DNA of 64,000 nt from Alteromonas naphthalenivorans (GTDB lineage: Bacteria; Pseudomonadota; Gammaproteobacteria; Enterobacterales; Alteromonadaceae), in the NCBI RefSeq assembly GCF_000213655.1, contig NC_015554.1:1922001-1986000 (forward strand), read 5' to 3'. The notes beneath the pieces are model-generated. The model saw nothing but the letters and a program-made list of their open reading frames with translations. It ran no database searches and was not told the DNA's origin. Positions within the stretch are counted from its first letter, which is position 1. Each line of letters opens with the position of its first letter. The position numbers were made by a program, and so were the translations under genes. Shown here in pieces: positions 26,655-34,970 of this stretch.

Positions 26655-27236
26655 CTATTTCCAACCTGAAATAAACTCTAGTGAAATCTTGGTGTTTTCA
26701 TAAGCTTCAGGGACATTTCCGATTTTCACGTTAACTCTATAGTTTTCAGTCCCAGAAGGAAAACTGTGAATATACATAACATCTGACGTTGCTATTGGTT
26801 TATAGGCTGGGTCGAAAGAAACAGCCCTATTTTTCATTTTTTCATCTGAATACTGATAGCGCGAATGCCATTCAAGGTCATTTGCCCATTGGGCCTCACC
26901 TAATTCAACCATTCTCAAATAATGAGCATTAAGGGGTGAGCTTCTATAAAAGTATGTAACATTCTTTTTGCCGATTATTCGTACTTCTAGAGTTGTATCC
27001 AATTCATGAAAGTTTACCGGCTCGTCATTTGACAACCTTACGCGAAGAAATGACGTGTCGTGAGAGCCGTATCCGTTAATAGAAAAGCTATATTCACGAT
27101 TTGAAGCGAAATCTTTCTGCGGCAAAATCAAGGAGTAATTCTTTAAAAACCATCCTGACTCGTTGTACTCACCATCGCCTTTATATCCACAGGCTGTGAG
27201 AAAGAAGGGCAATAGTAAAATCCATTTTCTGTTCAA
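26655..27236 (-). CDS. Hypothetical lipoprotein
   Basis: 193 residues with lipobox LTAC in MNRKWILLLPFFLTACGYKG. The rest is soluble and rich in aromatic residues. It is preceded 14 bases upstream by another gene without an attC between, so the two form a two-gene cassette. Function is unknown. Confidence 0.6.
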   Translation of the reverse strand: MNRKWILLLPFFLTACGYKGDGEYNESGWFLKNYSLILPQKDFASNREYSFSINGYGSHDTSFLRVRLSNDEPVNFHELDTTLEVRIIGKKNVTYFYRSSPLNAHYLRMVELGEAQWANDLEWHSRYQYSDEKMKNRAVSFDPAYKPIATSDVMYIHSFPSGTENYRVNVKIGNVPEAYENTKISLEFISGWK

Positions 27237-27250
27237 AGTGACTCCGTTTC

Positions 27251-27637
27251 CTACACATCATTCTCTAATACACCCTTTAATTCTTCTTGGGCAAACTTCC
27301 GGGTTTCCGTTTTGAGTTTGTCTTCAAAAAACTGTTTAGCTACTGAAGTCGATGTAAAATTAATAATTATCGCGGTTAGTCCGTCAATAAAGTTTCTATC
27401 TGCTTTTTCCCAATCCCAATGCGACGTCCCCCATTTGGAAACCCTATTTTCTATCTCCACACTAAAACGTCCTTTGGGATTGTATTCCAATGAGAATAAC
27501 GCTTCGTTTATTGTTTCTTGAATCATGTATATCGGCGGTTCTTCACTCTTCTCGGCAATATCCATAATGATACTGAGTTGCTTTTCAACCTCTTCGTATG
27601 TCAATAAAGAGGGTAACTTGTCAAATGCGGGAAGCAT
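27251..27637 (-). CDS. Hypothetical soluble protein
   Basis: 128 residues, mostly helical and acidic, no signal peptide. A WDWEKADRNFIDGL stretch is distinctive, but I recognise no family. It is the first gene of the two-gene cassette with the lipoprotein at 26655; a functional partnership is only inferred from position. Confidence 0.55.
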   Translation of the reverse strand: MLPAFDKLPSLLTYEEVEKQLSIIMDIAEKSEEPPIYMIQETINEALFSLEYNPKGRFSVEIENRVSKWGTSHWDWEKADRNFIDGLTAIIINFTSTSVAKQFFEDKLKTETRKFAQEELKGVLENDV

Positions 27638-27648
27638 AACTATCGGAA

Positions 27649-27763
27649 ACCTAACTTTTAAATAAGGGGCGATAACGCGTAGGGCATAATGGCGAAGCCG
27701 TCCTGCGTGTTAGCTTCCCAGCAGGCCGCCCTAGCGGACTGCGACTTAAGCATTTTGTTATGT
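27649..27763 (-). repeat. attC site 10 (115 bases)
   Basis: R boxes ACCTAAC and GTTATGT, inner arms include GGCGAAGCC and ACGCGTAGGGC / GTCCTGCGTGT. Confidence 0.8.
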
Positions 27764-28275
27764 CACAATTGGTAGGCAAAGCTTATTTTCCTTAGAACAA
27801 ACTCGTTTTCTGAACCATAACCGCCTACGCCAGAAAAGCTCAAATCAACAAATACTTCGTCCGTGCCGGCAGAGACGCTGTAGGATGGAACTCCCAATTC
27901 AATTTTCAGCGCTTCCTCGACTTTCTCAAATCGCTCCCTGAGAAATGGCTTACCATCGATAGTTAAGTTACTGACATCATATTTTGTGTTAAATGTTGTC
28001 GGAAGTTCTGAAAGTGCGTCTGATAAATCGCCACCGATATGAACTTCTCGGAATCTATTTCTTGAAATGAGTAAGCTTACCGATTTTCCGTAGAACAAAA
28101 GCGTTCTATTCTTATTTATTCGATAATATCCATTTGGTTTGCCTAACACGGCTTCAACCTCTTCTTGAGAAGAGAGCCATTTAGCTCCTAAAAACCCTTT
28201 GTTTATATCTATGTCTAAGTTTGAGGCAAATCCATAACTAGGCAGTAGCAATATTAAAAATATTAAGTTCTTCAA
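27763..28275 (-). CDS. Hypothetical exported protein
   Basis: About 171 residues. I choose a TTG start (AAGGAG seven bases upstream) because it begins directly with a signal peptide, MKNLIFLILLLPSYGFAS in effect. The longer ATG frame reads through an attC site. The mature part resembles small periplasmic beta proteins (KGFLGAKWLSSQEEVEAVLG). No family was recognised. Confidence 0.6.
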   Translation of the reverse strand: MKNLIFLILLLPSYGFASNLDIDINKGFLGAKWLSSQEEVEAVLGKPNGYYRINKNRTLLFYGKSVSLLISRNRFREVHIGGDLSDALSELPTTFNTKYDVSNLTIDGKPFLRERFEKVEEALKIELGVPSYSVSAGTDEVFVDLSFSGVGGYGSENEFVLRKISFAYQL

Positions 28276-28290
28276 CAAAAACTCCTTGTG

Positions 28291-28395
28291 ACATAACGCT
28301 AAGCTAACGGGCAGTGACGTAGCGGCATAATAGCGAAGCGCCACTGCGTTACTGACCCAGTGACCGAAGGGAACGTGTTAAGCGTTTTGTTAGGT
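28291..28395 (-). repeat. attC site 11 (105 bases)
   Basis: R boxes ACATAAC and GTTAGGT, inner arms GCAGTGACGTAGCGGC / GCGCCACTGCGTTACTG. Confidence 0.85.
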
Positions 28396-28785
28396 GTCAT
28401 GCTCACTACTCCATTCTATGCTGCTAATTTCTGGGGTTTCGTCTAGTAGCAATCTTACTGCATTTAGCAGTGGAATCACTGGCTCGAGCGGTGCAAGTGT
28501 CTTTTTGAAGAGTCCTTTTGAGTGCCTTTTTAAAAAGCATTTCCACATATTCTCCTCATTTTCAAAGTTTCCACAACACAACCAATACTCATTATCTTCT
28601 ACTATAAACTCAATGAACCAACCCCAATCTTCGTATTCAGGGTAAGATGTATAAATTCCCTGTCCCGCAAGTTCTTTAGCTAGCCAATAAGCTAATTCTG
28701 CGCCATAGACCTTTGGATTGACTTGTGAATCTTCTGGCAGAAATGGCTGAAAAAGTTCTGTTTTAAAAACTACTGATGTATCCAT
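28390..28785 (-). CDS. Hypothetical soluble protein (cassette family)
   Basis: About 131 residues from the ATG giving MDTSVVFKTELFQPFLPEDS. The pattern YGAELAYWLAKELAGQGIYT then DWGWFIEF and a CCGNFENEEN turn is a recurrent small cytoplasmic family in proteobacterial accessory DNA, of unknown function. It has no signal peptide and no catalytic motif was seen. Single-gene cassette. Confidence 0.65.
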   Translation of the reverse strand: MDTSVVFKTELFQPFLPEDSQVNPKVYGAELAYWLAKELAGQGIYTSYPEYEDWGWFIEFIVEDNEYWLCCGNFENEENMWKCFLKRHSKGLFKKTLAPLEPVIPLLNAVRLLLDETPEISSIEWSSEHDT

Positions 28786-28795
28786 ACTTTGTGAC

Positions 28796-28910
28796 ACCTA
28801 ACGCTAAGCTTTGGGGCGCTAGCACGTGGGCTAAAATCCGAACGAAGTGAGTCAGCCCGCGTGTTAGCGCCCCAGCGACCGAAGGGAGTGCCAACAGCGT
28901 TTTGTTAGGC
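28796..28910 (-). repeat. attC site 12 (115 bases)
   Basis: R boxes ACCTAAC and GTTAGGC, long arms GGGGCGCTAGCACGTGGGCT / CAGCCCGCGTGTTAGCGCCC, well preserved. Confidence 0.88.
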
Positions 28911-29212
28911 GTACAAAGGAACGTACGCAGCTTTGCTGCCACCACTTGCCGATTAGCCAGCTTGTTTAAATTATTGGATTTAAGATAAAACAACCCTGTG
29001 CGAAATGCCAGATGTTAACGGGAATGTCGCATAAAAGAGCGAGTTTAGAAAACAGGTTATGCAGAATGTTGGCGTTGCGATGTTGATGAAAAGCGCGTTG
29101 CTAAAGCCGTTTAAACAGCAACAAGAGCTAGCCGCAAAGACAACCTAGCGAAACAACCTTGATGCTGGAATGTCACGGTTTAACCCACTTTTAAATGCTG
29201 TAAGTAAATGAC
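28911..29212. other. Cassette without a convincing ORF (A)
   Basis: 302 bases between two good attC sites. No ORF with a plausible start and ribosome site was found. The end next to attC 12 carries GAACGTACGCAGCTTTGCTG, a motif with a GCAGC/GCTGC hairpin that recurs at the same position in the ORF-less cassette at 48095. It could encode a small RNA or carry promoter activity. Confidence 0.55.
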
Positions 29213-29310
29213 GCCTAACGCCTCAAACACCGGCATGGTGAAGTTGGCGGCTTTTTTGGAACAAAAAAGATGACAGCTTTACCATGTCCGAGTGCTTTGA
29301 CTTGTTAGCT
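29213..29310 (-). repeat. attC site 13 (98 bases)
   Basis: R boxes GCCTAAC and GTTAGCT, inner arms ACCGGCATGGTGAAG / CTTTACCATGTCCG. Confidence 0.8.
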
Positions 29311-29324
29311 TTTTTCTATGGTTT

Positions 29325-29621
29325 TTAGAAGTAATCATCTTCTTCGTAATCTAGACCTTCGACAGACAAGTTGTCTTCATGAATTTCTATATCTCTACTC
29401 GTGCTGTATGGATACATAGAAACATCGCCTTTAAAATTTGTTGCCTGAAAAGATATCTCAGCGTCATTACCGTGGTAGATGTACAGCGCTTCATATTGAT
29501 AATCACCATCTCCGATATGCCTCATATCGCCTTCTTCAAGGCTAAAGTCTGAAGCAGCAATTACTATCTCTTCTTCTTGGCCATCAACCTTAATTTTTCC
29601 GGTGCATAGCCTTGTTAGCAC
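29325..29621 (-). CDS. Small hypothetical protein, 5' end uncertain
   Basis: Up to 98 residues from a GTG. The sequence (CTGKIKVDGQEEEIVIAASD, later YEALYIYHGNDAEI and an acidic tail) looks like a complete small beta protein whose true start should be near residue 6, but no ATG is in frame there. The first codons overlap an isolated R' box (GTTAGCA, 29614-29620) without a matching R'' box. The 5' end may therefore have been replaced by recombination with the retron cassette's 3' end. Confidence 0.5.
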   Translation of the reverse strand: MLTRLCTGKIKVDGQEEEIVIAASDFSLEEGDMRHIGDGDYQYEALYIYHGNDAEISFQATNFKGDVSMYPYSTSRDIEIHEDNLSVEGLDYEEDDYF

Positions 29622-29643
29622 GCAAACCTAGCCAGATACAATT

Positions 29644-30582
29644 TTAATTATCAGGATAATAACGCTCAATATCGCTAATTACTGCTAGTGAGTACTTTTT
29701 TACAAGTGATCTAAAGAAAGTTGGTTCGACATGCTTTGCGAAACTAATCAGCCCTCTTAACTTTATAGATTCATCATCTGAAAGTTTTTTATTACAAAAT
29801 CCATATACTAACGAACGAATATATCGTTTCCTATCACGACCGAGCGATATGGCATTATCATTAGTTAGCACCAGCCCCGTCACATGACGATTATTTTTCT
29901 TGGATGAAAAAACCGTTTTAGAATGATTTATTTTCAGAGTTGGATATTCAAGTTTTTTTAGGACGCCTTCAATATATGTCGGCAACTCGAAAAGTACGCC
30001 AGAAACATTTGTAGTAAATGTTAGATCATCAGCGTACCGCGTATAAGTAATTTTTTCCTGAGTACAATAATCATTTACGATGGTATCAAAATCAAAGAGT
30101 ATAGTATTAGATAAAAAAGGAGAAGATGGAGCTCCAATGCTTAAGCGATGCTCCGTGCTACCTTTAACGCACCAAAAAAATAGCTTCTTAAGAGCAACCT
30201 TTTCTTTAATTTCCAATTTTCCCTTGTGCTTTTCAACATGAGAAAGCAAGTCGCTTGAAACAATTGAGGGGAAAAAGTCAGAAAAATCCATCTTTAATAA
30301 ATATTGATTTTTTGAGTGCTTTTGTGCGTTCTGCTTAATGCCGATCCCTTCCATATATGCAAAAGCTGATTTGTGAACTGGCAAATCTAGCAACGGCATA
30401 TTCAAGGCGGACTTTTGAAGAACTTTCAGCTCTTTTGCTGGCTGCGCAATAACTCTTGAGCCAGAGCCATTTCTTTTAGGTATTTTGTAAACCTTGTAGC
30501 GGTGCGGCGCTTTATTTATGTAACTGACAATTTCAACTTCATCAATTAGCAAGAGCTCAGATAAGGCATTATAGATATCCAT
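29644..30582 (-). CDS. Retron reverse transcriptase (St85-like)
   Basis: 312-residue retron RT, which makes the branched RNA-DNA from the adjacent ncRNA. It has the retron-specific NAxxH motif (KQNAQKHSKNQYLLKMDFSD, with the first catalytic Asp in MDFSDFF), the catalytic YADD in TYTRYADDLTFTT, and the VTG motif in NRHVTGLVLTND. Its ATG directly follows the stop of the effector gene, so the two are translationally coupled. All catalytic residues are present. In retron defence systems the RT, ncRNA and effector form an inactive complex that is released on phage attack. Confidence 0.93.
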   Translation of the reverse strand: MDIYNALSELLLIDEVEIVSYINKAPHRYKVYKIPKRNGSGSRVIAQPAKELKVLQKSALNMPLLDLPVHKSAFAYMEGIGIKQNAQKHSKNQYLLKMDFSDFFPSIVSSDLLSHVEKHKGKLEIKEKVALKKLFFWCVKGSTEHRLSIGAPSSPFLSNTILFDFDTIVNDYCTQEKITYTRYADDLTFTTNVSGVLFELPTYIEGVLKKLEYPTLKINHSKTVFSSKKNNRHVTGLVLTNDNAISLGRDRKRYIRSLVYGFCNKKLSDDESIKLRGLISFAKHVEPTFFRSLVKKYSLAVISDIERYYPDN

Positions 30583-31536
30583 CTATAATGCCCCTTCTTT
30601 TTCTTTCTTCTGCAATCCCTTAATGAAGTTAAATCTTCTTGATTCGGAATCATTGAACGCGTAAAACTGCATTGTAGCGACCTTGGCTTCATTTTTATCA
30701 AAATGACCGCCAAAATGAATTTTATCAACATCAGTTAATGGGTAATAATAGAGATCATGGCCGCGCTTTCCGGTTGCTATGAGCTCAAATTTAGTTAGCA
30801 AAAAAAGCAAGCGCTTCACCTTGTCTAGCTTCAAATCTAAACCAATATATTTGGAATATGTTTGAATTTCAGAAACTTTGAGCGCTCTAAATATTCTTAT
30901 AATTTCATATAGGACAAATGATACGTGGCCATCATTTCCCGAATCAAATGCCTCTGAATTATCCATTCCAGACATCGCTGCCAATAGATCTTCACGCATT
31001 TCAGGTAAACTATCACCCAAAGACTCATCTATATTTTCAAGATCCCAAGGATAGGCACAAACAGTCTTGTCTTTTATAGCCTCCAGATATCTCAGTGGGC
31101 CTAATGAAACAAAAGAGTTAGCGGAATAATGCTTATCGTTTACGAATACAACTAGTTTTTTGTTGAGAACCTTATTTCTCACAAACAAACCAAGCTCCGC
31201 TAACGCCCCAGGGCTTTCAAGCACAATAACTATTAGTGATGATATGTGTGCAATATCATTTTCAAAGTCCAATAAATCTTTATAGACAGAATCATGTATC
31301 CAATCTTTAAACTCTTCCGCTAATGTAATTTGGTCAATTAGATTGCATTCGATACTTGAGACATATCGCAAAAAAGCATCGCGAATAGAAGGGGTCTTAG
31401 CTTGTTTGACATCAACTAAGCCTCCACAAAGAAACACAATTGGGGAACTTAGATCGACACGGCTTTTATCTAAAGAAATCTTCGCTAGATGGGTTGTCCT
31501 TTTATCATCAAATTTCAAGTCAATTTCTCTAAACAA
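30583..31536 (-). CDS. Retron effector, NDT-like with C-terminal DNA-binding-like domain (St85 family)
   Basis: 317 residues between the ncRNA and the RT, the position of the effector in type II-A retrons. The N-terminal half reads like a nucleoside deoxyribosyltransferase-type fold: PIVFLCGGLVDVKQA, then SLIVIVLESPGALAELGLF with the acidic residue expected at the active site, and LVVFVNDKHY. The C-terminal third has a winged-helix-like LFLLTKFELIATGKRGHDLY. In the characterised type II-A systems this enzyme class is the toxic arm. Assignment is by motif and gene order. Confidence 0.85.
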   Translation of the reverse strand: MFREIDLKFDDKRTTHLAKISLDKSRVDLSSPIVFLCGGLVDVKQAKTPSIRDAFLRYVSSIECNLIDQITLAEEFKDWIHDSVYKDLLDFENDIAHISSLIVIVLESPGALAELGLFVRNKVLNKKLVVFVNDKHYSANSFVSLGPLRYLEAIKDKTVCAYPWDLENIDESLGDSLPEMREDLLAAMSGMDNSEAFDSGNDGHVSFVLYEIIRIFRALKVSEIQTYSKYIGLDLKLDKVKRLLFLLTKFELIATGKRGHDLYYYPLTDVDKIHFGGHFDKNEAKVATMQFYAFNDSESRRFNFIKGLQKKEKEGAL

Positions 31537-31550
31537 ACCATAAATTGGGT

Positions 31551-31710
31551 ATCTTTACCTCAGATATAGCGATGAATGCCTATCTGGAATTTAGCTGAGG
31601 AACGAAGATGAATTCCAGATAGGCATTCATCGCAACTAAATCCAATCAATAAATTAGAGTCTGGCTATACACCCGACTAGGGCCTAAGCCCATAAAAACG
31701 CGTAAAGATG
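31551..31710 (-). ncRNA. Retron msr-msd ncRNA
   Basis: On the minus strand, an a1 segment (ATCTTTAC, complement of 31702-31709) and an a2 segment (GTAAAGAT, complement of 31551-31558) can pair over 8 bp. Between them lie two short msr hairpins (31680-31691 GGGCCTAAGCCC, and 31658-31678) and then a perfect 23-bp inverted repeat (31569-31591 with 31611-31633) with a 19-base loop. That is the expected msd stem. It precedes the effector gene directly, as in type II-A retrons. Confidence 0.9.
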
Positions 31711-31794
31711 CTGAAATTATAGTTCAACGCCACATATTTTCCTAATGATTTAAATGCCACGCTAACTAAAAGTAACGCTCATGCACATACTAAG

Positions 31795-31897
31795 TGCTAA
31801 CGCCCAAATAAGGGGCTAAATAATAGTTTGCTAAAATGGTGAAGCGAAGCGGAACGCAGCAAACTGTTATGTGTCCCGCTTAATTTTCTTGTTATGT
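31795..31897 (-). repeat. attC site 14 (103 bases)
   Basis: R boxes TGCTAAC and GTTATGT, inner arms AGTTTGCT / AGCAAACT. It bounds the retron cassette on its 5' side. Confidence 0.85.
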
Positions 31898-31917
31898 GTA
31901 AACAAAAAAATATCACT

Positions 31918-32199
31918 TTACCCAAAAATAAAGAAGTATACCAATGATAAAGTAGATGCTAAAAATAGAATGTAAATCATATTGTTAAGAGCTACATTAA
32001 GTTTATTCCTAACCATATAGGCGCCTATACTTGCAAAGAACCAAGATGGTGTAGAAATAATTAGAGGAAATGCAACTCCCATTAAGAACTCATGATTACT
32101 AGTGGCAATAAATTTATATAAACTATATAGAGAAAAAACGTTATAAAAAATTCCTGAAATAGCGCCAACTATTAGTAATATAAAACCCAAAATCTTCAA
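31918..32199 (-). CDS. Small membrane protein
   Basis: 93 residues with three predicted spans: ILGFILLIVGAISGIFYNVF, FLMGVAFPLIISTPSWFFAS and MIYILFLASTLSLVYFFIF. No family was recognised. It is the first cassette of the middle sub-array, starting 14 bases from the attI-like copy 2. Confidence 0.6.
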   Translation of the reverse strand: MKILGFILLIVGAISGIFYNVFSLYSLYKFIATSNHEFLMGVAFPLIISTPSWFFASIGAYMVRNKLNVALNNMIYILFLASTLSLVYFFIFG

Positions 32200-32212
32200 T
32201 TGATCACCTTAC

Positions 32213-32425
32213 ACATAACAGCTTATTATATGGAAAAAATCCTTTATACAAGATGGAGTCTTTCCGTACATCATGTAGCTAATTCACAAACTTTCGCACG
32301 AAAACACTCTGTTATCAATCAACTACAATCTAACCTTTAAAAAGTGCCCCCACATTCCGGAATAATTCCTTTTTATTTTTAATCATTCTAAAAACTCGAC
32401 TGACTGTATAAATAAACAGCCTAGA
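32213..32425 (-). promoter_or_regulatory. attI-like array boundary, copy 2, with LexA box
   Basis: Core ACATAAC (minus strand GTTATGT) followed by the same blocks as copies 1 and 3. A canonical LexA-type palindrome CTGTATAAATAAACAG lies at 32404-32419 (CTG-N10-CAG). On the minus strand TATAAT sits 6 bases before the core, a possible cassette promoter. It ends just past the LexA box, where the short MITE-like element begins. Confidence 0.65.
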
Positions 32426-32482
32426 GAGTAAGACAGGCACAATATGTATACCTTTGTACACAAAGATGCCTGTCTTGTTTAG
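32426..32482. mobile_element. Short MITE-like element, copy S2
   Basis: 57 bases with ends AAGACAGGCA and GATGCCTGTCTTGTTTAG. It is an internally deleted relative of the 410-base form. It lies between attI-like copy 2 and the LysR gene, just as S1 lies between copy 1 and the SDR module. Confidence 0.7.
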
Positions 32483-32495
32483 TCTCTATTCGTGA

Positions 32496-33410
32496 CTAAG
32501 CCCAGTGCGGCCGTTTATCAAGATAGAAATCGATAAACGCGCACACTTTTGGTTCTACCGTGACAGTTTGATGATAGTAAATAAACGCCTCAGCTCTATC
32601 CCACCAGTACCCTTCCATCACTGGTACCAATGAACCATCTTCAACGGCCTCCTCAATCTGTTTAGCCTTAGGTAAAGCATTTATTAATCCTAATCCAGAC
32701 TGAGCACACTCAACCATGCCCGCAACGGCTTTTACCCGTGAGTTAAGAATCTTATGAATTACCTCACCTGTTTGAGACTGTAATACCAATACATTACTTG
32801 GCTGGTTATACAAATAACCAACAACATCATGTGTTTCTAAGTCATCAGGTACTTTGGGAGTGCCTTTTCTTTTAAGGTACTCAGGTGAAGCAAAAATGCC
32901 ATAGCGCTCATTATATAAAGAACGTTGCTTCAATCCGTTAAAGCGGTCGCCTAAGTACGAGCCAACCCCCCAATAAATGTCATATTCGTCATGTGCAATG
33001 TCGACGAGAGATTCCTTCACATCCAGTACAACGTTTAAAAGCGGGTATTTTTTAAGAAACTCCCCTATCCATGGTGTAAAAGTTTCTGTAATCACTTCGT
33101 TAGCTTGCGTTAAAATTCGAATTTCACCCGACACCTCGTACTCTGTCGATTGAACCCACTGCTGCAGCTCACGATGTTGATTATTCAGTGCAGTGCATCG
33201 CTTAAGAAACTCTCTCCCATACTCAGTAAGCTTGAGTTCCCTGCGTGTACGAATAAAGAGAGCCTGACCCACGCTGTGTTCTAAATTACTAATTTGCTTG
33301 CTAACCGCCATTACGCTCTTCGACATTAACGCTGCGGCTTTAGTCATATTCCCTTCTTGAGCCACTAACTCAAACGTTCGTAATTCTCTTAATTGCATAG
33401 CATTACTCAT
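32496..33410 (-). CDS. LysR-family transcriptional regulator
   Basis: 304 residues. N-terminal winged helix: MQLRELRTFELVAQEGNMTK, AAALMSKSVMAVSKQISNLE, TRRELKLTEYGREFL. The substrate-binding half includes GEIRILTQANEVITETFTPW and YGIFASPEYLKRKG. It is divergent from the CPBP protease gene with a 102-base gap, the classic layout in which a LysR regulator controls its neighbour and itself. Confidence 0.9.
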   Translation of the reverse strand: MSNAMQLRELRTFELVAQEGNMTKAAALMSKSVMAVSKQISNLEHSVGQALFIRTRRELKLTEYGREFLKRCTALNNQHRELQQWVQSTEYEVSGEIRILTQANEVITETFTPWIGEFLKKYPLLNVVLDVKESLVDIAHDEYDIYWGVGSYLGDRFNGLKQRSLYNERYGIFASPEYLKRKGTPKVPDDLETHDVVGYLYNQPSNVLVLQSQTGEVIHKILNSRVKAVAGMVECAQSGLGLINALPKAKQIEEAVEDGSLVPVMEGYWWDRAEAFIYYHQTVTVEPKVCAFIDFYLDKRPHWA

Positions 33411-33512
33411 GCTTAAACTTTTAGTTTATCTATTATTCAATATTAATTTATTTTTTTAACAAAGCCAGTTGAATATGCTGTAAGCATTACAAAGTCACTT
33501 AAGAAACTATTT

Positions 33513-34244
33513 ATGAATGTAAGCATCTGGTCCTACTCAATGTTGGTTATCATTCTTGCCATACCGCTATATTGCTTGTGGGAAGGCAATAAAACTGAAC
33601 TGGCCGTTGTATCGGGCGAACAATCAAAATTAGAAGCCTACGCTTCAACAATGGTTTTGCTATGGTTGCCCACTTTATATCTAGTTATTGGATTGTATGG
33701 TAAGCAGATAAGTACTGTTGAAATATCACTTGTGTGGATAGGCAGCACTAATAACTGGTTAGGTGCATTGGGCGTGTTATCGATGACAGGCTATTTTGCG
33801 CTAAATTTAATAATGACGAAAAACGCAAAAGAGACACACCCAACCCTTGAAGCACAATTGGAACACGTAGCATGGCTGATGCCGCGAAGCCCAAAAGAAT
33901 TAATGTGTTTTACGTGTGGCGTGTCGTTGTCAGCTGGCATTTGTGAAGAACTTCTGTTTCGCGGGTTTCTTTGGTTTTTGATGACACCTTTCCTTGGTTT
34001 TTGGCCTGCCCTTCTTGTTTCGAGCTTACTTTTTGGTTTAGCACATGCGTATCAGGGGGGCGTTCATGTGCTAAGAACGGGCGTTATGGGCATAATATTA
34101 GGTGTAATTTCATGGCTTACAGAAACAATATGGATTGCGATTGCAGTGCACGCACTTGTGAATATTTATGGTGGGCTATTAGCCTACATAGTATGTAGTA
34201 ATACGAAGCCAGAACCAGCGAGTAGCGTTCCAGACGCTTGCTAG
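33513..34244 (+). CDS. CPBP-family intramembrane metalloprotease
   Basis: 243-residue polytopic membrane protein of the CPBP (Abi/Rce1-like) family. The three conserved motifs are seen: CEELLFRGFL (EExxxR), LLFGLAHAYQGG (FxxxH) and IWIAIAVHALVNIYGG (HxxxN). Such proteases process membrane peptides, and some serve in bacteriocin immunity. It is likely regulated by the divergent LysR protein. Like the SDR/MerR pair it is bracketed by a short and a long MITE-like copy and not by attC sites. Confidence 0.9.
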   Translation: MNVSIWSYSMLVIILAIPLYCLWEGNKTELAVVSGEQSKLEAYASTMVLLWLPTLYLVIGLYGKQISTVEISLVWIGSTNNWLGALGVLSMTGYFALNLIMTKNAKETHPTLEAQLEHVAWLMPRSPKELMCFTCGVSLSAGICEELLFRGFLWFLMTPFLGFWPALLVSSLLFGLAHAYQGGVHVLRTGVMGIILGVISWLTETIWIAIAVHALVNIYGGLLAYIVCSNTKPEPASSVPDAC

Positions 34245-34254
34245 TTTCTTTAAA

Positions 34255-34667
34255 CTTAGCAAGACAGGCATAATTCGAAACCGGTAAAACTGTCCCTTAA
34301 TACACTTTCGTTAATCTGAATGTCTAATCTTGACCACGCAGTTTGAAACCTGCTTTAAGCAGGCCGCTGGCAAAGTGATTCACCTTGAGCAATACGCACA
34401 CAATCAACATCATCAACGGGTTTAAGGACGACAAAGTGCAATGCGATTACTGGAATAGCGTTCAACTAAATAACGAATATCTCAAAACTGATTGTTACCT
34501 TACGCTGCTGAAGGAATAAATACGCTTAAGCACCTCATCCCCCTACACGCACTTCTGCTTTTTCTAACCATCGACCAAAAATAAGAGACGTTTACCTACA
34601 CAATTAGCGACGAATATAGCCTTCGTAAAAGCAGCATTAACTTTCCAAATATGCCTTTCTTATTTAG
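34255..34667. mobile_element. Long MITE-like element, copy L2
   Basis: About 413 bases, nearly collinear with copy L1 (24829-25238). Ends CTTAGCAAGACAGGCAT and ATGCCTTTCTTATTTAG, with the internal ACCTGCTTTAAGCAGG hairpin. It has no ORF. Its right end abuts a truncated attC. Confidence 0.75.
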
Positions 34668-34677
34668 TCTAAATTTG

Positions 34678-34731
34678 CGGTGGATAGCAAGCTTTAGCGC
34701 TTGTGGTCCACTTCAGGGCGTGTTGTTAGGC
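34678..34731 (-). repeat. Truncated attC (right part only)
   Basis: Keeps the R' box GTTAGGC and the inner stem GTGGATAGCAAGC / GCTTGTGGTCCAC but lacks the R'' box, which the MITE-like element replaces. Confidence 0.65.
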
Positions 34732-34970
34732 GAATTTCACATTTACACGCTATTTTTTTACTAATAAAATCTAGTGCTTGGCTTGATTTGTAATATCCCC
34801 CCATTTAATAATTAAACTCAATGAATAAGGAAGTTCTAATGACAATAACTGTACCAAAAGTATTTGTCTCATATTCTCATGATGATCAAGCTGCGTAATA
34901 CCATGAAGCCGATCGGTCAATACTATTCAAGCCGATCACTTTTTTGTCTGCCAGTAGACCTTAGTAAAAT

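Noticed and set aside
28763..28993. 76-codon minus-strand ORF
   Set aside because: It runs across a complete attC site (28796-28910), so it is a by-product of the palindrome and not a gene.
34821..34841. Alternative SEFIR start six codons upstream
   Set aside because: In frame, but the AAGGAAG ribosome site lies between the two ATGs and favours the second.
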